DNA of 64,000 bases from Methylococcus geothermalis (GCF_012769535.1 NZ_CP046565.1:1192501-1256500); one strand, 5' to 3'; counted from the first letter of the stretch, positions 37,019 to 45,974 are shown. Notes: a model not told the origin generated them from the sequence alone. Numbers and translations are program-made.

Positions 37019-37237
37019 TCACATTGGCGAGCCTCTCGTTCTGTGTTGTGTTCCCACTTCACGCCACGCCGGCCTGGTCCCACGCCTGATGAACGTCGGG
37101 ATGTCGTAGTCATTCCAGCGATCGGTGAAATTCGTGCCTCGGGGACTGGAAGCTGCGCAGGCCTGGGCGCAACAGGGAAGGGGGGTCCGACGGTACGGCG
37201 GGACATGCGTTTCATGGCCGCAAGACATTGCTTTCAT
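37019..37237 (-). CDS. Possible small protein with an FtsZ C-terminal-peptide-like motif
   Basis: In the 398 bp between the WYL gene and cas3 (36925-37322), a 72-codon frame starts at ATG 37237 with AGGAG at 37249-37245, 7 nt before it, the best ribosome site in this interval. It contains FTDRWNDYDIPTFIRRG. DIPTFIRR closely resembles the conserved FtsZ tail DIPAFLRR seen in this window at the end of ftsZ. The rest (MSCGHETHVPPYR; four Cys near the N-terminus) is not recognised, and the last 19 residues look non-protein-like. It would be the first gene of the cas transcript. Could be chance. Confidence 0.35.
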   Translation of the reverse strand: MKAMSCGHETHVPPYRRTPLPCCAQACAASSPRGTNFTDRWNDYDIPTFIRRGTRPAWREVGTQHRTRGSPM

Positions 37238-37287
37238 CGTTCTGCTCCTGGTTCAAGGAAAGCGGCAGGATGGAAGATACGGCGCCT

Positions 37288-37310
37288 ACTGCCTCATGGC
37301 GTGAGGCAGT
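37288..37310. promoter_or_regulatory. 9-bp inverted repeat at the WYL gene end
   Basis: ACTGCCTCA (37288-37296) and TGAGGCAGT (37302-37310) are perfect complements around TGGCG, next to a GAAAAATTTTTTT tract at 37311-37323 that runs into the WYL stop. It may be an operator in front of the cas transcript or a weak terminator for + strand reading; the T tract lies about 6 nt off the stem. Confidence 0.45.
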
Positions 37311-37322
37311 GAAAAATTTTTT

Positions 37323-38294
37323 TCAATCCCGGTAGAGCGATGCCATGTCGGCGATGGCTTCTTGAACCTTCTGGCGCAGGGGGGGTGGTTCGAGCACTTC
37401 CACTTCGGCGCCGTGCTTGAGAATGTCCATGACCAGCTCGCGGTCGTCGGCATAAGGAACCGTCAGCAGATAGCGTCCGGCCTCGTCCCATTCGCCGTGC
37501 TGCCGGGGATGCCAGGTTTCTCGGCTGACCCATTGGGCCCGTTGGGGCGTGAAGCGCAGCCGGGCGTATTGTCCGGCCGGGCCGGAGAAGATGCCGTAGC
37601 CGCTGTCCAGATGGGCGTCGAGTCTGGCCGGGTCGATGTCCACGGCCGGCTCGGGGAGCGCTTCGACGGTGGTCAAGGCATCGATTGCGAAGCGGCGGAG
37701 GGCGTCGCGCAGGTGGCACCAGCCGTCGAGGTACCAGGCGCCGCGGTGATGGGTGAGGCGCTGGGGCGAGACGACGCGGCTGAGGGTGGCACCGGTTTCC
37801 CGATTGAAATGGCCGATGTTCAGCCGGCGGCGTTCGAAGAGGGCGGTGGCGACCGGCTCGAAGTGGCGCAGCTCGACGGCGCGCTGAGCGGTCTGGATGA
37901 TGCGGACCCGCTTTTCGATTTCGCCCACGCTGCGATCGCCCTGTTCCAGCAGGCCGTTGAGGCGGTCGAGCAGCGGGCGCACGTGTGGTTCGAGCAGGCC
38001 GGGCTGGATCTCGGCCAGCAGCCGGCGCATGGTGAGGAGGGCATGGATTTCCGAGGCGTTGAACCACAGGCCGGGCAGTTCGTGGCCGGTCCGTTCGCCG
38101 GGTTCGCCGAGCCGGTAGCCGCGCCGTTCGCGGTCCCATTCGATGGGGGCGTTGAGCCGCTCGCGGAGATATTCGAGATCGCGGACGAAGGTGGCGCGCG
38201 AGACGCCGAGGACGTCGAGAAACTCCCCGAGCGGCACGGTGCGCCGCTCGCGCAGCATCTGTTCGATCCGGTAGAAGCGCTCGGTGCGGTCCAT
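37323..38294 (-). CDS. WYL-domain transcriptional regulator (YafY/DeoR-like)
   Basis: 323 residues. N-terminal winged helix (RTERFYRIEQMLRERRTVPL; FLDVLGVSRATFVRDLEYL), then the WYL domain with VSPQRLTHHRGAWYLDGWCH and the C-terminal WCX part (VPYADDRELVMDILKHGAEV). WYL regulators often sit beside CRISPR-Cas and other defence loci and sense nucleic-acid or nucleotide ligands. Same strand as, and upstream of, cas3, so control of the cas operon is a reasonable inference; it may also be cotranscribed. Confidence 0.88.
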   Translation of the reverse strand: MDRTERFYRIEQMLRERRTVPLGEFLDVLGVSRATFVRDLEYLRERLNAPIEWDRERRGYRLGEPGERTGHELPGLWFNASEIHALLTMRRLLAEIQPGLLEPHVRPLLDRLNGLLEQGDRSVGEIEKRVRIIQTAQRAVELRHFEPVATALFERRRLNIGHFNRETGATLSRVVSPQRLTHHRGAWYLDGWCHLRDALRRFAIDALTTVEALPEPAVDIDPARLDAHLDSGYGIFSGPAGQYARLRFTPQRAQWVSRETWHPRQHGEWDEAGRYLLTVPYADDRELVMDILKHGAEVEVLEPPPLRQKVQEAIADMASLYRD

Positions 38295-38333
38295 GGGGTG
38301 GCCGGAGCCCGGGTCCGCGAAGGGTGCTTCGGC

Positions 38334-38609
38334 TCAGCCGAAGGTGTAGTGCTTTCTCACCGGCACGTGCACATCCCAGGTGCAGGACAGGCCGGCGGGG
38401 AACGTGACCAGGTCGCCCTTGCCGAAGCGGACCGGCTCGCCGCCGTTGGGGGTGACGGTGACCTCGCCTTCGAGGATGTAGCAGGTTTCGCTTTCGTCGT
38501 AGGTCCAGGGGAAGGACGAGACGCCGCAGCTCCAGGTCGGCCAGCGCCTGACACCCAGTTCGCCGAGGCGGGTTTCCGGGGGATTGTTTTCGACTTTGAT
38601 GGTGGACAT
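38334..38609 (-). CDS. Small cupin protein
   Basis: 91 residues from ATG 38609 (MSTIKVENNPPETRLGELGV). Single cupin barrel of the DUF861/(S)-ureidoglycine aminohydrolase-like group: SSFPWTYDESETCYILEGEV (metal-binding strand with the Glu of ETCYILEGEV) and GKGDLVTFPAGLSCTWDV. Short stand-alone cupins of this type have no assigned substrate. 39 bp before the WYL gene on the same strand. Confidence 0.82.
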   Translation of the reverse strand: MSTIKVENNPPETRLGELGVRRWPTWSCGVSSFPWTYDESETCYILEGEVTVTPNGGEPVRFGKGDLVTFPAGLSCTWDVHVPVRKHYTFG

Positions 38610-38700
38610 GGGGTCGGCTCCTGTCATCGAGTGGGACGGAGCGGAAAATCTAGCCCAAAGGTCAGGGGCTCGTCGAGATTTCAGAGGGCGCGCCGGGTTT

Positions 38701-39360
38701 TTAGCCTGCGGCCGATCGAGTGCTGATGCCCTCTCCCACGAAGGGGTTGGAGCGCCGCTCCTCGCCGAACGTCGAGGTCGGCCCGTGGCCGGGAATGAAG
38801 GTCACGTCGTCGCCCAGCGGGAACAGCCGCTCGCGGATGGAATGGATCAGGGTGTCGTAGTCGCCGCGGGGGAAGTCGGTGCGACCGATCGAGCCCTTGA
38901 ACAGGACGTCGCCGACCAAGGCCAGCCGCTGGCCACGATGGAAGAACACCACATGGCCGGGCGTGTGGCCGGGGCAGTGCAACACCGCCAGGGTCTCCGC
39001 GCCGAAGCTCACCGTGTCGCCGTGCTCCAGCCAGCGGTCGGGGGTGAAGACCGTGGCCCGCGGCAGGCCGAACATCAGGCATTGCTGGGGCAGGATTTCG
39101 ATCCAGAACGCATCGTCCCGATGCGGGCCTTCGATCGGGATGCCGAGGCGCGTGGCGAGGGCGGCGGCGCCGGCGGCGTGGTCGGCATGGGCGTGGGTCA
39201 GCAGGATCTTGCTCAGGGTGAAGCCGGCGTCCTCGGCCGCGGCCATGATCCGGTCCAGCTCGCCGCCGGGATCGACCACGGCGCCCAGGCCGGTGGCCTC
39301 GCAGCCGAGGATCGTGCAGTTCTGCTGGAACGGGGTGACGGGGATGACGACGGCTTTCAT
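38701..39360 (-). CDS. MBL-fold metallohydrolase (glyoxalase II-like, YcbL type)
   Basis: 219 residues from ATG 39360. Metal motif ILLTHAHADHAAGAAALATR (HxHxDH), then LHCPGHTPGHVVFFH, VGDVLFKGSIGRTDFPRGD and the last metal His in FIPGHGPTSTFGEER. Length and motif GSIGRTDFPRGD fit the YcbL type II glyoxalase-like subgroup; the substrate is probably a glutathione thioester but not shown. 115 bp from the divergent solute-binding gene. Confidence 0.88.
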   Translation of the reverse strand: MKAVVIPVTPFQQNCTILGCEATGLGAVVDPGGELDRIMAAAEDAGFTLSKILLTHAHADHAAGAAALATRLGIPIEGPHRDDAFWIEILPQQCLMFGLPRATVFTPDRWLEHGDTVSFGAETLAVLHCPGHTPGHVVFFHRGQRLALVGDVLFKGSIGRTDFPRGDYDTLIHSIRERLFPLGDDVTFIPGHGPTSTFGEERRSNPFVGEGISTRSAAG

Positions 39361-39475
39361 GCGGCTGTTTCCAGGCGGGTCCGAGGAAGCCATGGTAATC
39401 GAAAACGCGGCCGACATGGTTTCGATCCGGCGGTGCACGCATAATGCACGGTTTACTGGTCCTTGGAGCCTACGA

Positions 39476-40453
39476 ATGATCCTGAAGCGCCTGTCGTTCA
39501 TCGCCGGCTTGCTCGGCGCATCGTTTTCCCTCATCGCCGCCGAGCCGGCGACCGTCCGCATCGGTACCTTGGCGACCGGAACCGTCCACTGGGAAGTGGC
39601 GGCGATGCGCCATGGCGGGCTGGATAAAGCCAATGGCGTGGTGCTGGACGTGACGATGCTGGCAGGTCCTGATGCGGGCAAGATCGCCCTGCAGGGCGGC
39701 AGCCTCGATGTGATCGCGACCGACTGGATCTGGGTGGCGCGGCAGCGGGAGAAGGGGGCGGATTACAGTTTCGTGCCGTATTCCAGCCATCAGGGGGTGC
39801 TCATGGTGAAGGCGGATTCCGCCATCCGGACCCTGGCCGATCTCCAGGGCAAGCGGCTGGGCGTGGTCGGCGGCGGCCTGGACAAGAACTGGCTGCTGCT
39901 CAAAGGCGCGGCCCAGCAAAAATACGGCCTCGATCTGGCGGCCCAGGCCGAGCCGGTGTTCGGCGCCCCGCCGCTGCTGGCCCAACAGCTCAAGCAGGGG
40001 CGGCTCGATGCGCTGCTCACCTACTGGCATTTCGCTGCCAGGCTGGAAAGCGAGGGCTTCCGCCGCCTGATCGACGGCAGGGAAGTCCTGCGGGACCTCG
40101 GCGTCAATTCGGAGATGGCCAGCCTTGGCCTGGTATTCCGCGAAGGCTGGGTGCGCCGCAACCGGGCGGGGCTGGAGGGGCTGCTCAAGGGCATGGATGG
40201 CGCGCGGGAAGCGCTCTGCACCTCCGATGAAGCCTGGGCGACGGTCGCTCCCTTGAGCGGCGAAACCAGGCCGGAAGTGCTGGCGGCCTTGCGCCGGGGC
40301 TACTGCGAGGGTCGGATTACGGAAACCGGCGCGGCCCAGGCCGCCAGCGCGGAAAAGGTCTATGCGCTATTGCGCAGGTTCGGCGGAGCCGGGTTCGCAC
40401 AGGGTGGAGGCGGCCTGCCACCGGGAGTGTTCTGGTCCGCGCCGGCCCGGTAG
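39476..40453 (+). CDS. ABC-type substrate-binding protein (NMT1/SsuA-like), without permease genes
   Basis: 325 residues from ATG 39476. Signal peptide (LSFIAGLLGASFSLIAA), then the type 2 periplasmic binding fold: VRIGTLATGTVHWEVAAM, GSLDVIATDWIWVARQREKG, SSHQGVLMVKADSAIRTLADLQGKRLGVVGG (in pieces) and a hinge near QGRLDALLTYWHF. Relatives bind sulfonates, nitrate or thiamine precursors. No permease or ATPase follows; the next gene is opposite and 1 bp away. The ligand is unknown. Confidence 0.8.
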   Translation: MILKRLSFIAGLLGASFSLIAAEPATVRIGTLATGTVHWEVAAMRHGGLDKANGVVLDVTMLAGPDAGKIALQGGSLDVIATDWIWVARQREKGADYSFVPYSSHQGVLMVKADSAIRTLADLQGKRLGVVGGGLDKNWLLLKGAAQQKYGLDLAAQAEPVFGAPPLLAQQLKQGRLDALLTYWHFAARLESEGFRRLIDGREVLRDLGVNSEMASLGLVFREGWVRRNRAGLEGLLKGMDGAREALCTSDEAWATVAPLSGETRPEVLAALRRGYCEGRITETGAAQAASAEKVYALLRRFGGAGFAQGGGGLPPGVFWSAPAR

Positions 40454-40454
40454 T

Positions 40455-41357
40455 TCAGCGCTTCCACAGCCAGGCCGCTCCCCGTACCCCGCTGGAATCG
40501 CCATAGCGCGGCGGCACCAGCTTGGTATCGACCCGGTCGGAGAACACGTACTGTCCCCACAGCCGCGGTACGTTGGCGTACAGCCGCGAGCAGTTGGAAA
40601 GCCCGCCGCCCAGCACGATGACGTGCGGGTCCACGATGTTGATGACATGGGCCAGTGCGCGGGCCAGCCGGTCCTCGTACAGCGCCATGCTGCCGCGGCA
40701 GGTCGAATAGCCGACTTCCGCGCGTTCGGCGATGGTCTTGGCGTCCAGGGATTCGCCGGTTCGGCGCTCGTGGTCGCGGGCGAGTCCGGGGCCGGACAGG
40801 AAGGTTTCGATGCAGCCGCTCCTGCCGCAGTAGCAGGGCGGGCCGGGACGTTCGACGCCTTGCGGCCAGGGCAGCGGATTGTGGCCCCACTCTCCGGCGA
40901 TGGCGTTGGCGCCGTTGAGCAGCTTGCCCCGCACCACGATGCCGCCGCCCACGCCGGTGCCCAGGATCACCCCGAACACGATTTCGGCACGGGCCGCGGC
41001 GCCGTCCACGGCTTCGGACAGGGCGAAGCAGTCGGCGTCGTTCGCCAGCCGCACCGGCCGCCCCAGCGCCCGTGCCAAGTCTTCCCGCAGCGGCATGCCG
41101 TTCAAACATACCGAGTTGGAGTTCTTGAGCCGGCCGGTCGATGCCGACACCGCGCCCGGCGTGCCGATCCCCACCGTGCCTTTCTCGGCCAGCTCGTCTT
41201 CGGCCTCCTCGACCAGTTTCATGATGGTCCGGATGGTTTCCGGGTAATTGCCTTGGGGGGTGTCGGCGCGGCGCCGGAGCAGTTCCCGGCCGTGGGAGGT
41301 CAGGGCGATCAGTTCGACCTTCGTTCCCCCGAGGTCGATGCCCAGCAGCAAACTCAT
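40455..41357 (-). CDS. ROK-family sugar kinase (fructokinase Mak-like)
   Basis: 300 residues from ATG 41357. ATP phosphate loop LLGIDLGGTKVELIAL, sugar block TPGAVSASTGRLKNSNSVCLNG, catalytic Asp in LANDADCFALSEA, GTGVGGGIVV, and the ROK zinc site GPPCYCGRSGCIETFLSG. NSNSVCLNG is closest to E. coli Mak, so fructose or another hexose is the likely substrate. The 3' end faces the solute-binding gene. Confidence 0.88.
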   Translation of the reverse strand: MSLLLGIDLGGTKVELIALTSHGRELLRRRADTPQGNYPETIRTIMKLVEEAEDELAEKGTVGIGTPGAVSASTGRLKNSNSVCLNGMPLREDLARALGRPVRLANDADCFALSEAVDGAAARAEIVFGVILGTGVGGGIVVRGKLLNGANAIAGEWGHNPLPWPQGVERPGPPCYCGRSGCIETFLSGPGLARDHERRTGESLDAKTIAERAEVGYSTCRGSMALYEDRLARALAHVINIVDPHVIVLGGGLSNCSRLYANVPRLWGQYVFSDRVDTKLVPPRYGDSSGVRGAAWLWKR

Positions 41358-41516
41358 GCAGTCAACGGATCCGTCATACAAAAACCGTGAGAGTAGCCAT
41401 TAGGACCGCGCAAGCGCAAGCGGCACAGGAGAAGACGTAGCGGTCGTGTAGTACCATTCCGCTCAAATGCCCGGCGGGGCACACAAAATAACTACAAGAA
41501 CTTAAGGGAGGGGGAG

Positions 41517-42605
41517 ATGCAGCACTTGCGCGAATGGCTCAGCGACTGGTTCAGGCGGATACTTCCCAACGCCCAGGCCGTCTCGTTTGCGATTCTGCTG
41601 GTGGTCGGCTTCATCGTCGTGGTCAGCCTGGCCAAGATGCTGATGCCGGTGTTCGCCGCCGGCGTCATCGCCTACCTGCTGGAGGGCATCGTCGAGATCG
41701 GCGAGCAAAGGAAGCTCCCGCGGCTGGTCTCGGTCATCGTGGTTTATGTTCTGTTCCTGACGCTGCTGCTGGTCATTTTCATCGGACTGCTGCCGCTGCT
41801 GTACCAGCAGACCCTTCAATTGATCGAGCAGGCGCCGAGCTGGGTCAACCGCGGGCAGGTGCTGATCATGGAATTGCCGGAGCGCTATCCGGACTACGTC
41901 ACCCAGGAGCAGGTGAACGAGCTGATCGGCGTGATCCGGCAGGAGCTGATCTCGTACGGGCAATCCATGCTGACCTATTCCTATGCCTCGCTGGTCAGCC
42001 TCATCACCGTGGTGGTCTATTTCATCCTGGTGCCGCTCCTGGTGTTCTTCTTCCTCAAGGACAAGGATCGCATCCTGGGCTGGTTCACCCAGTACCTCCC
42101 GCGCGACCGCAACCTCTCCAACCGGGTGTGGAAGGAGGTCGACATGCAGATCGGGAACTATGTGCGGGGCAAGTTCGTCGAGATCGTCATCCTGTTCGCG
42201 GCGAGCTTCGTGACCTTTTCCCTGATGGGCCTGAACTACGCCCTGCTGCTGGCAGTGCTGATGGGACTTTCGGTCATCATCCCCTACGTCGGCGCGACCC
42301 TGGTGACCTTTCCGGTCATGATCGTCGCGTTCTTCCAGTGGGGCGTCTCCGACGATTTCTGGTACCTGATGCTGGCCTACGCCATCATCCAGGCATTGGA
42401 TGGGGTCATGCTGGTGCCGCTGCTGTTTTCAGAGGTCGTCAATCTCCACCCCGTGGCCATCATCGTGGCGATCCTGTTCTTCGGCGGCTGGTGGGGATTC
42501 TGGGGCGTGTTCTTTGCCATCCCGCTGGCCACGCTGGTGAAGGCGGTGCTCAGTGCGTGGCCGCGGTTGGGGGAAGGCGAAATGCCCGCCGCCGGTGGAC
42601 GGTAA
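41517..42605 (+). CDS. AI-2E family transporter (PerM-like)
   Basis: 362 residues, about eight membrane spans in the family pattern: an N-terminal pair (AVSFAILLVVGFIVVVSLA; MPVFAAGVIAYLLEGIVEIG), a soluble loop near residues 90-150, then VPLLVFFFLKDKDRILGWF, GNYVRGKFVEIVILF and the conserved LPYVG-like VIIPYVGATLVTFPV. A purine-rich ribosome site (GGGAGGGGGAG) precedes the ATG. Members export autoinducer-2, lipids or act as Na/H antiporters; substrate not predictable. Confidence 0.87.
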   Translation: MQHLREWLSDWFRRILPNAQAVSFAILLVVGFIVVVSLAKMLMPVFAAGVIAYLLEGIVEIGEQRKLPRLVSVIVVYVLFLTLLLVIFIGLLPLLYQQTLQLIEQAPSWVNRGQVLIMELPERYPDYVTQEQVNELIGVIRQELISYGQSMLTYSYASLVSLITVVVYFILVPLLVFFFLKDKDRILGWFTQYLPRDRNLSNRVWKEVDMQIGNYVRGKFVEIVILFAASFVTFSLMGLNYALLLAVLMGLSVIIPYVGATLVTFPVMIVAFFQWGVSDDFWYLMLAYAIIQALDGVMLVPLLFSEVVNLHPVAIIVAILFFGGWWGFWGVFFAIPLATLVKAVLSAWPRLGEGEMPAAGGR

Positions 42606-42614
42606 GTCCGGGGG

Positions 42615-44024
42615 TCAGAGCGTGTCCGAAGCGAAATCCGCCAGCCGCGAGCGTTCGCCACGGCGCAGCGTGATGTGGGCTGCATGCGGCCATTGCTTGA
42701 AGCGGTCGACGACATAGGTGAGGCCCGAGGTGGTGCCGGTGAGGTAGGGCGTGTCGATCTGGCCGATGTTGCCGAGGCAGACGATCTTGGTGCCGGGGCC
42801 GGCGCGGGTGATCAGGGTCTTCATCTGCTTCGAGGTCAGGTTCTGGGCCTCGTCGAGGATGATGTAGCGGTTCAGGAAGGTGCGGCCGCGCATGAAGTTG
42901 AGCGAACGCACCTTGACCCGGTTGAGCAGCAGGGTGTTGGTCGCCGCCCGTTCCCAGGCGCCGGCGTTCTCGTGGCTGCTGAGCAGTTCCAGGTTGTCGA
43001 GCAGCGCGCCCATCCAGGGCGTCATCTTCTCTTCCTCCGTGCCGGGCAGGAAGCCGATGTCCTCGCCCAGCGGAATCGTCTCCCGGCTCATGATGATCTC
43101 GCGGTACAGCTTCTGGTCCAGCGTCATGACCAGGCCGGCGGCCAGGGCCAGCAGGGTTTTGCCGGTGCCGGCGCTGCCGAGCAGGGTGACGAAGTCGATG
43201 TCCGGATCGAGCAGGACGTTGAGCGCGAAATTCTGTTCGCGGTTGCGGGCCTGGATGCCCCAGACGGCATGCTGCGGCGTGCGGAAGTCGCGGGCCAGCT
43301 CGATCACGGCGCTGCCGTTCTCGCGCCGGCGCACGATGGCTTCGAACTGGGATTCGTCGGCCAGATAGAGGTACTGGTTGGGGAAGAAGTCCTTCACCAG
43401 CGGGCCCTGGACCCGGTAGAAGGTGCGGCCTCGCTCCTGCCAGGACTCCATCTTGCCGCCGTGGGTGTCCCAGAAGTCGGGCGGAAGTTCGATAGCGCCG
43501 CTGTAGAGCAGGTTGACGTCGTCCAGCACCTGGTCGTTGTGGTAGTCCTCGGCCCGAAGGCCAAGCACCGTGGCCTTGATGCGCATGTTGATGTCTTTCG
43601 ACACCAGCACCACCTGCCGGTGGGGGCATTCTTCGGACAGCGCCAGGAGCGTCGCCAGGATCGAGTTGTCCGGAATGTCGCCGGGCAGGCTCACGGGGAG
43701 GGAGGCCGCGAGGCGGCGCGTCTGGAAGAACAGTCGGCCCTGGCAGCGCTCGTCGATGCGGCCGGCGTAGTCGGTCCGCGTCAGCGGGATGCCCTGGTCG
43801 ATGTCGTCCAGGGCGGTCAGGTGGACCAGTTCGTCGAGGAAGCGGCTGGCCTGGCGGGCGTTCCGCGCCACGTCGGACAAGCCCTTCTTGCCGTGATCGA
43901 GCTCTTCCAGCACGATCATCGGGATGAAGATGTCGTGTTCCTGGAAGCGGAACAGCGAGGCGGGATCGTGCATCAGCACATTGGTGTCGAGCACGAACAA
44001 CTTGCGATCGGCGGCGGACGTCAT
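42615..44024 (-). CDS. PIN domain-PhoH ATPase fusion (YlaK type)
   Basis: 469 residues from ATG 44024. N-terminal PIN nuclease domain (LFVLDTNVLMHDPASLFRF with Asp13; VVLVSKDINMRIKA), then the PhoH ATPase: Walker A LLGSAGTGKTLLALAAGLVM and Walker B IILDEAQNLTSKQMKTLIT. The family is thought to couple RNA unwinding to cleavage. Convergent with the AI-2E gene (9 bp), and 25 bp before it on the same strand is bcp. Confidence 0.92.
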   Translation of the reverse strand: MTSAADRKLFVLDTNVLMHDPASLFRFQEHDIFIPMIVLEELDHGKKGLSDVARNARQASRFLDELVHLTALDDIDQGIPLTRTDYAGRIDERCQGRLFFQTRRLAASLPVSLPGDIPDNSILATLLALSEECPHRQVVLVSKDINMRIKATVLGLRAEDYHNDQVLDDVNLLYSGAIELPPDFWDTHGGKMESWQERGRTFYRVQGPLVKDFFPNQYLYLADESQFEAIVRRRENGSAVIELARDFRTPQHAVWGIQARNREQNFALNVLLDPDIDFVTLLGSAGTGKTLLALAAGLVMTLDQKLYREIIMSRETIPLGEDIGFLPGTEEEKMTPWMGALLDNLELLSSHENAGAWERAATNTLLLNRVKVRSLNFMRGRTFLNRYIILDEAQNLTSKQMKTLITRAGPGTKIVCLGNIGQIDTPYLTGTTSGLTYVVDRFKQWPHAAHITLRRGERSRLADFASDTL

Positions 44025-44049
44025 GTGCGGTTTTCCCTTTCCGAAGGGG

Positions 44050-44535
44050 TCAAGCGGAGCTCTTCGCGGCGAGCCCTGCGACGGCCCGGAGCACCGCCTC
44101 GGCATGGCCTTTGACGCTGACCTTGCGCCATTCGGCGGCGAGCCGTCCTTCGGCATCGATCAGAAACGTGCTGCGCTGGATGCCTCGCACCTGTTTACCG
44201 TACAGGTTTTTCATGCGGATGACATCGAACATCTGGCACAGCGTTTCGTCGCCGTCGGAGAGCAGTTCGAACGGGAATTCGTACTTGCAGCGGAAGCGCT
44301 CGTGCGATTTCAGGCTGTCGCGGGAAACGCCCACGATGTCCGCGCCGAGCTTCTGGAATTCGGGATAAAGGTCGCGGAAATCCTGGCCCTCCTGGGTGCA
44401 TCCCGGCGTGCTGTCCTTGGGATAGAAATAAAGGACCAGGTAGCGGCCGCGCCGTTCGGACAGTTGGAACGGCCGGCCCGCGGTCGATTCGGCCCGGAAG
44501 TCCGGAACGGGCTGGCCGATCGTCGGTGTGCTCAT
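44050..44535 (-). CDS. bcp: Thioredoxin-dependent peroxiredoxin (Bcp/PrxQ)
   Basis: 161 residues from ATG 44535. Thiol peroxidase reducing hydroperoxides. Peroxidatic Cys in the motif YFYPKDSTPGCTQEG; the E. coli resolving Cys five residues later is absent (QEGQDF), so the partner Cys may be the one in RFRCKYEF or the enzyme may work as 1-Cys. VGVSRDSLKSHERF and YGKQVRGIQRSTFLID are other family blocks. 25 bp after gcvR, a gcvR-bcp adjacency also seen in enterics. Confidence 0.92.
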   Translation of the reverse strand: MSTPTIGQPVPDFRAESTAGRPFQLSERRGRYLVLYFYPKDSTPGCTQEGQDFRDLYPEFQKLGADIVGVSRDSLKSHERFRCKYEFPFELLSDGDETLCQMFDVIRMKNLYGKQVRGIQRSTFLIDAEGRLAAEWRKVSVKGHAEAVLRAVAGLAAKSSA

Positions 44536-44560
44536 GGGGAGGCTCCTGTGGGAAAACGGG

Positions 44561-45088
44561 TCAGCGTTTGACCGGCTCCAGGATGGCATCGAGGTTTTGC
44601 CGGTCGCAGAATTCGACGAATTCGTCCCGCAACGGGATGATTTTCAGGTCCGGCGGGATCATCACGGTGAGGTGGCCGATGAACATCGGCGTCCCGCTGT
44701 ACGGCGCGGGTGGACGGCTGGTGCTGACGTCCAGGATCTTGATGTTGCGGGCGACGAAGAAATCCGCGAGTTCGAAGAGGTGGCTGCCGTTCTCTCCGGC
44801 CACCACGTCCACGGCGTAAGGAATCGCGTCGTCTTCCCGCGGCTTGTCTTCGGGGGCCCGCAGCATGTGGATCTTGAGCGCATAGCGGGCGGCCAGGTTT
44901 TCCAGCGCGCTTTCGAACCGGGCAATGTGGTTCCAGTTGCCTTCCACCATCAGATGGCCGGCGAATTCGGTGCCGAGTTCGGTCATCCGGCTTTCGAGCA
45001 GGGTACATCGGCATTCGCTCACCACCTGGCTGATTTCGGCGATCAGGTTCAGGCGATAGGCGCCCAGTATGGTTGCGACGATTTGCAT
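44561..45088 (-). CDS. gcvR: Glycine cleavage system regulator-like ACT protein (GcvR)
   Basis: 175 residues, two ACT domains: IVATILGAYRLNLIAEISQVV with CTLLESRMTELGTEFAGHLMV, then AVDVVAGENGSHLFELADFF with NIKILDVSTSRPPAP. This matches the GcvR architecture, a glycine-binding antagonist of GcvA. No gcvA or gcvTHP genes lie nearby, so the regulatory target here is unproven. Confidence 0.85.
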   Translation of the reverse strand: MQIVATILGAYRLNLIAEISQVVSECRCTLLESRMTELGTEFAGHLMVEGNWNHIARFESALENLAARYALKIHMLRAPEDKPREDDAIPYAVDVVAGENGSHLFELADFFVARNIKILDVSTSRPPAPYSGTPMFIGHLTVMIPPDLKIIPLRDEFVEFCDRQNLDAILEPVKR

Positions 45089-45152
45089 TCGATGAGGACT
45101 GGGGTTGTTGGGCGGGAGTTTGGCGGAAAGTTTATCACGTCAGGCCCGGCGC

Positions 45153-45974
45153 TCAGGCGCTCCAGGCGACCAGCCCGTAATGGGCTGTAGCCAGCACGAC
45201 CAGGCCGAAGGCAATCCGGTACCAGGCGAAGGCGGTGAAATCATGTCCGCCGATGTAGCGCAGCAGCCCCCGCACGGCGAGGAAGGCGCTGACGAAGGCC
45301 GCCGCGAAGCCGATCCCGAAGGAAGAAAGGTCTTCCACGTGGAGGATTCCTCCGGTCTTGTAGAGGTCGTAGGCCGTGGCGATGAACAGCGTCGGGATGG
45401 CCAGGAAGAACGAGAATTCGGTGGCGGCCCGGCGCGAAAGCCCCAGCAGCAGGCCGCCGATGATGGTGGCGCCGGAGCGTGAGGTACCGGGGATCATCGC
45501 CAGGGTCTGGAACAGGCCCAGCTTGAGCGCCAGGCGCCAGTCGATGTCGTCGATGGATGCCACCCGCGGGGGGCGTTTGCGCCGTTCCACCCAAAGGATG
45601 ACCAGCCCGCCCAGGATGAAAGTGGTCGTCACCGTGGCGGAGTTGAAAAGGTGAGCCTTGATGGCCTTGCCGGCCAGGAATCCCACGACGCCGGCGGGGA
45701 CGAAGGCGATGATGAGGTTCATGACGAAGCGGCGGGCCTGCCGGCTGTGGCCGAGGCCGAACAGCAGCTCGACGAGCTTGCGCCGGTATTCCCAGCACAC
45801 GGCGAGGATCGCCCCGGATTGGATGACGACCTCGAAGAGTTTGCCGCGGTCGTCGTTGAATTCGAGCAACTCGCCCACGAGGATGAGATGGCCGGTGCTC
45901 GACACCGGCAGAAATTCGGTCAGGCCTTCGACGAGGCCGAGGATCAGGGCATTGAGCCAGTCGGGAAGCAGCAT
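45153..45974 (-). CDS. uppP: Undecaprenyl-diphosphatase UppP (BacA)
   Basis: 273 residues, eight membrane spans. Recycles the C55 lipid carrier to its monophosphate for peptidoglycan and glycan export, with bacitracin resistance as a side effect. Signature blocks: [20 protein letters not shown] near the N-terminus with the catalytic Glu and Ser region, and [19 protein letters not shown] with the catalytic Arg. Between gcvR and a DedA gene on the same strand. Confidence 0.96.
   Translation of the reverse strand: MLLPDWLNALILGLVEGLTEFLPVSSTGHLILVGELLEFNDDRGKLFEVVIQSGAILAVCWEYRRKLVELLFGLGHSRQARRFVMNLIIAFVPAGVVGFLAGKAIKAHLFNSATVTTTFILGGLVILWVERRKRPPRVASIDDIDWRLALKLGLFQTLAMIPGTSRSGATIIGGLLLGLSRRAATEFSFFLAIPTLFIATAYDLYKTGGILHVEDLSSFGIGFAAAFVSAFLAVRGLLRYIGGHDFTAFAWYRIAFGLVVLATAHYGLVAWSA

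Noticed and set aside
37288-37310. Intrinsic terminator for the WYL gene
   Set aside because: On the - strand the hairpin is followed by AGGCGCC rather than T residues, so it was kept only as an inverted repeat of unknown role.
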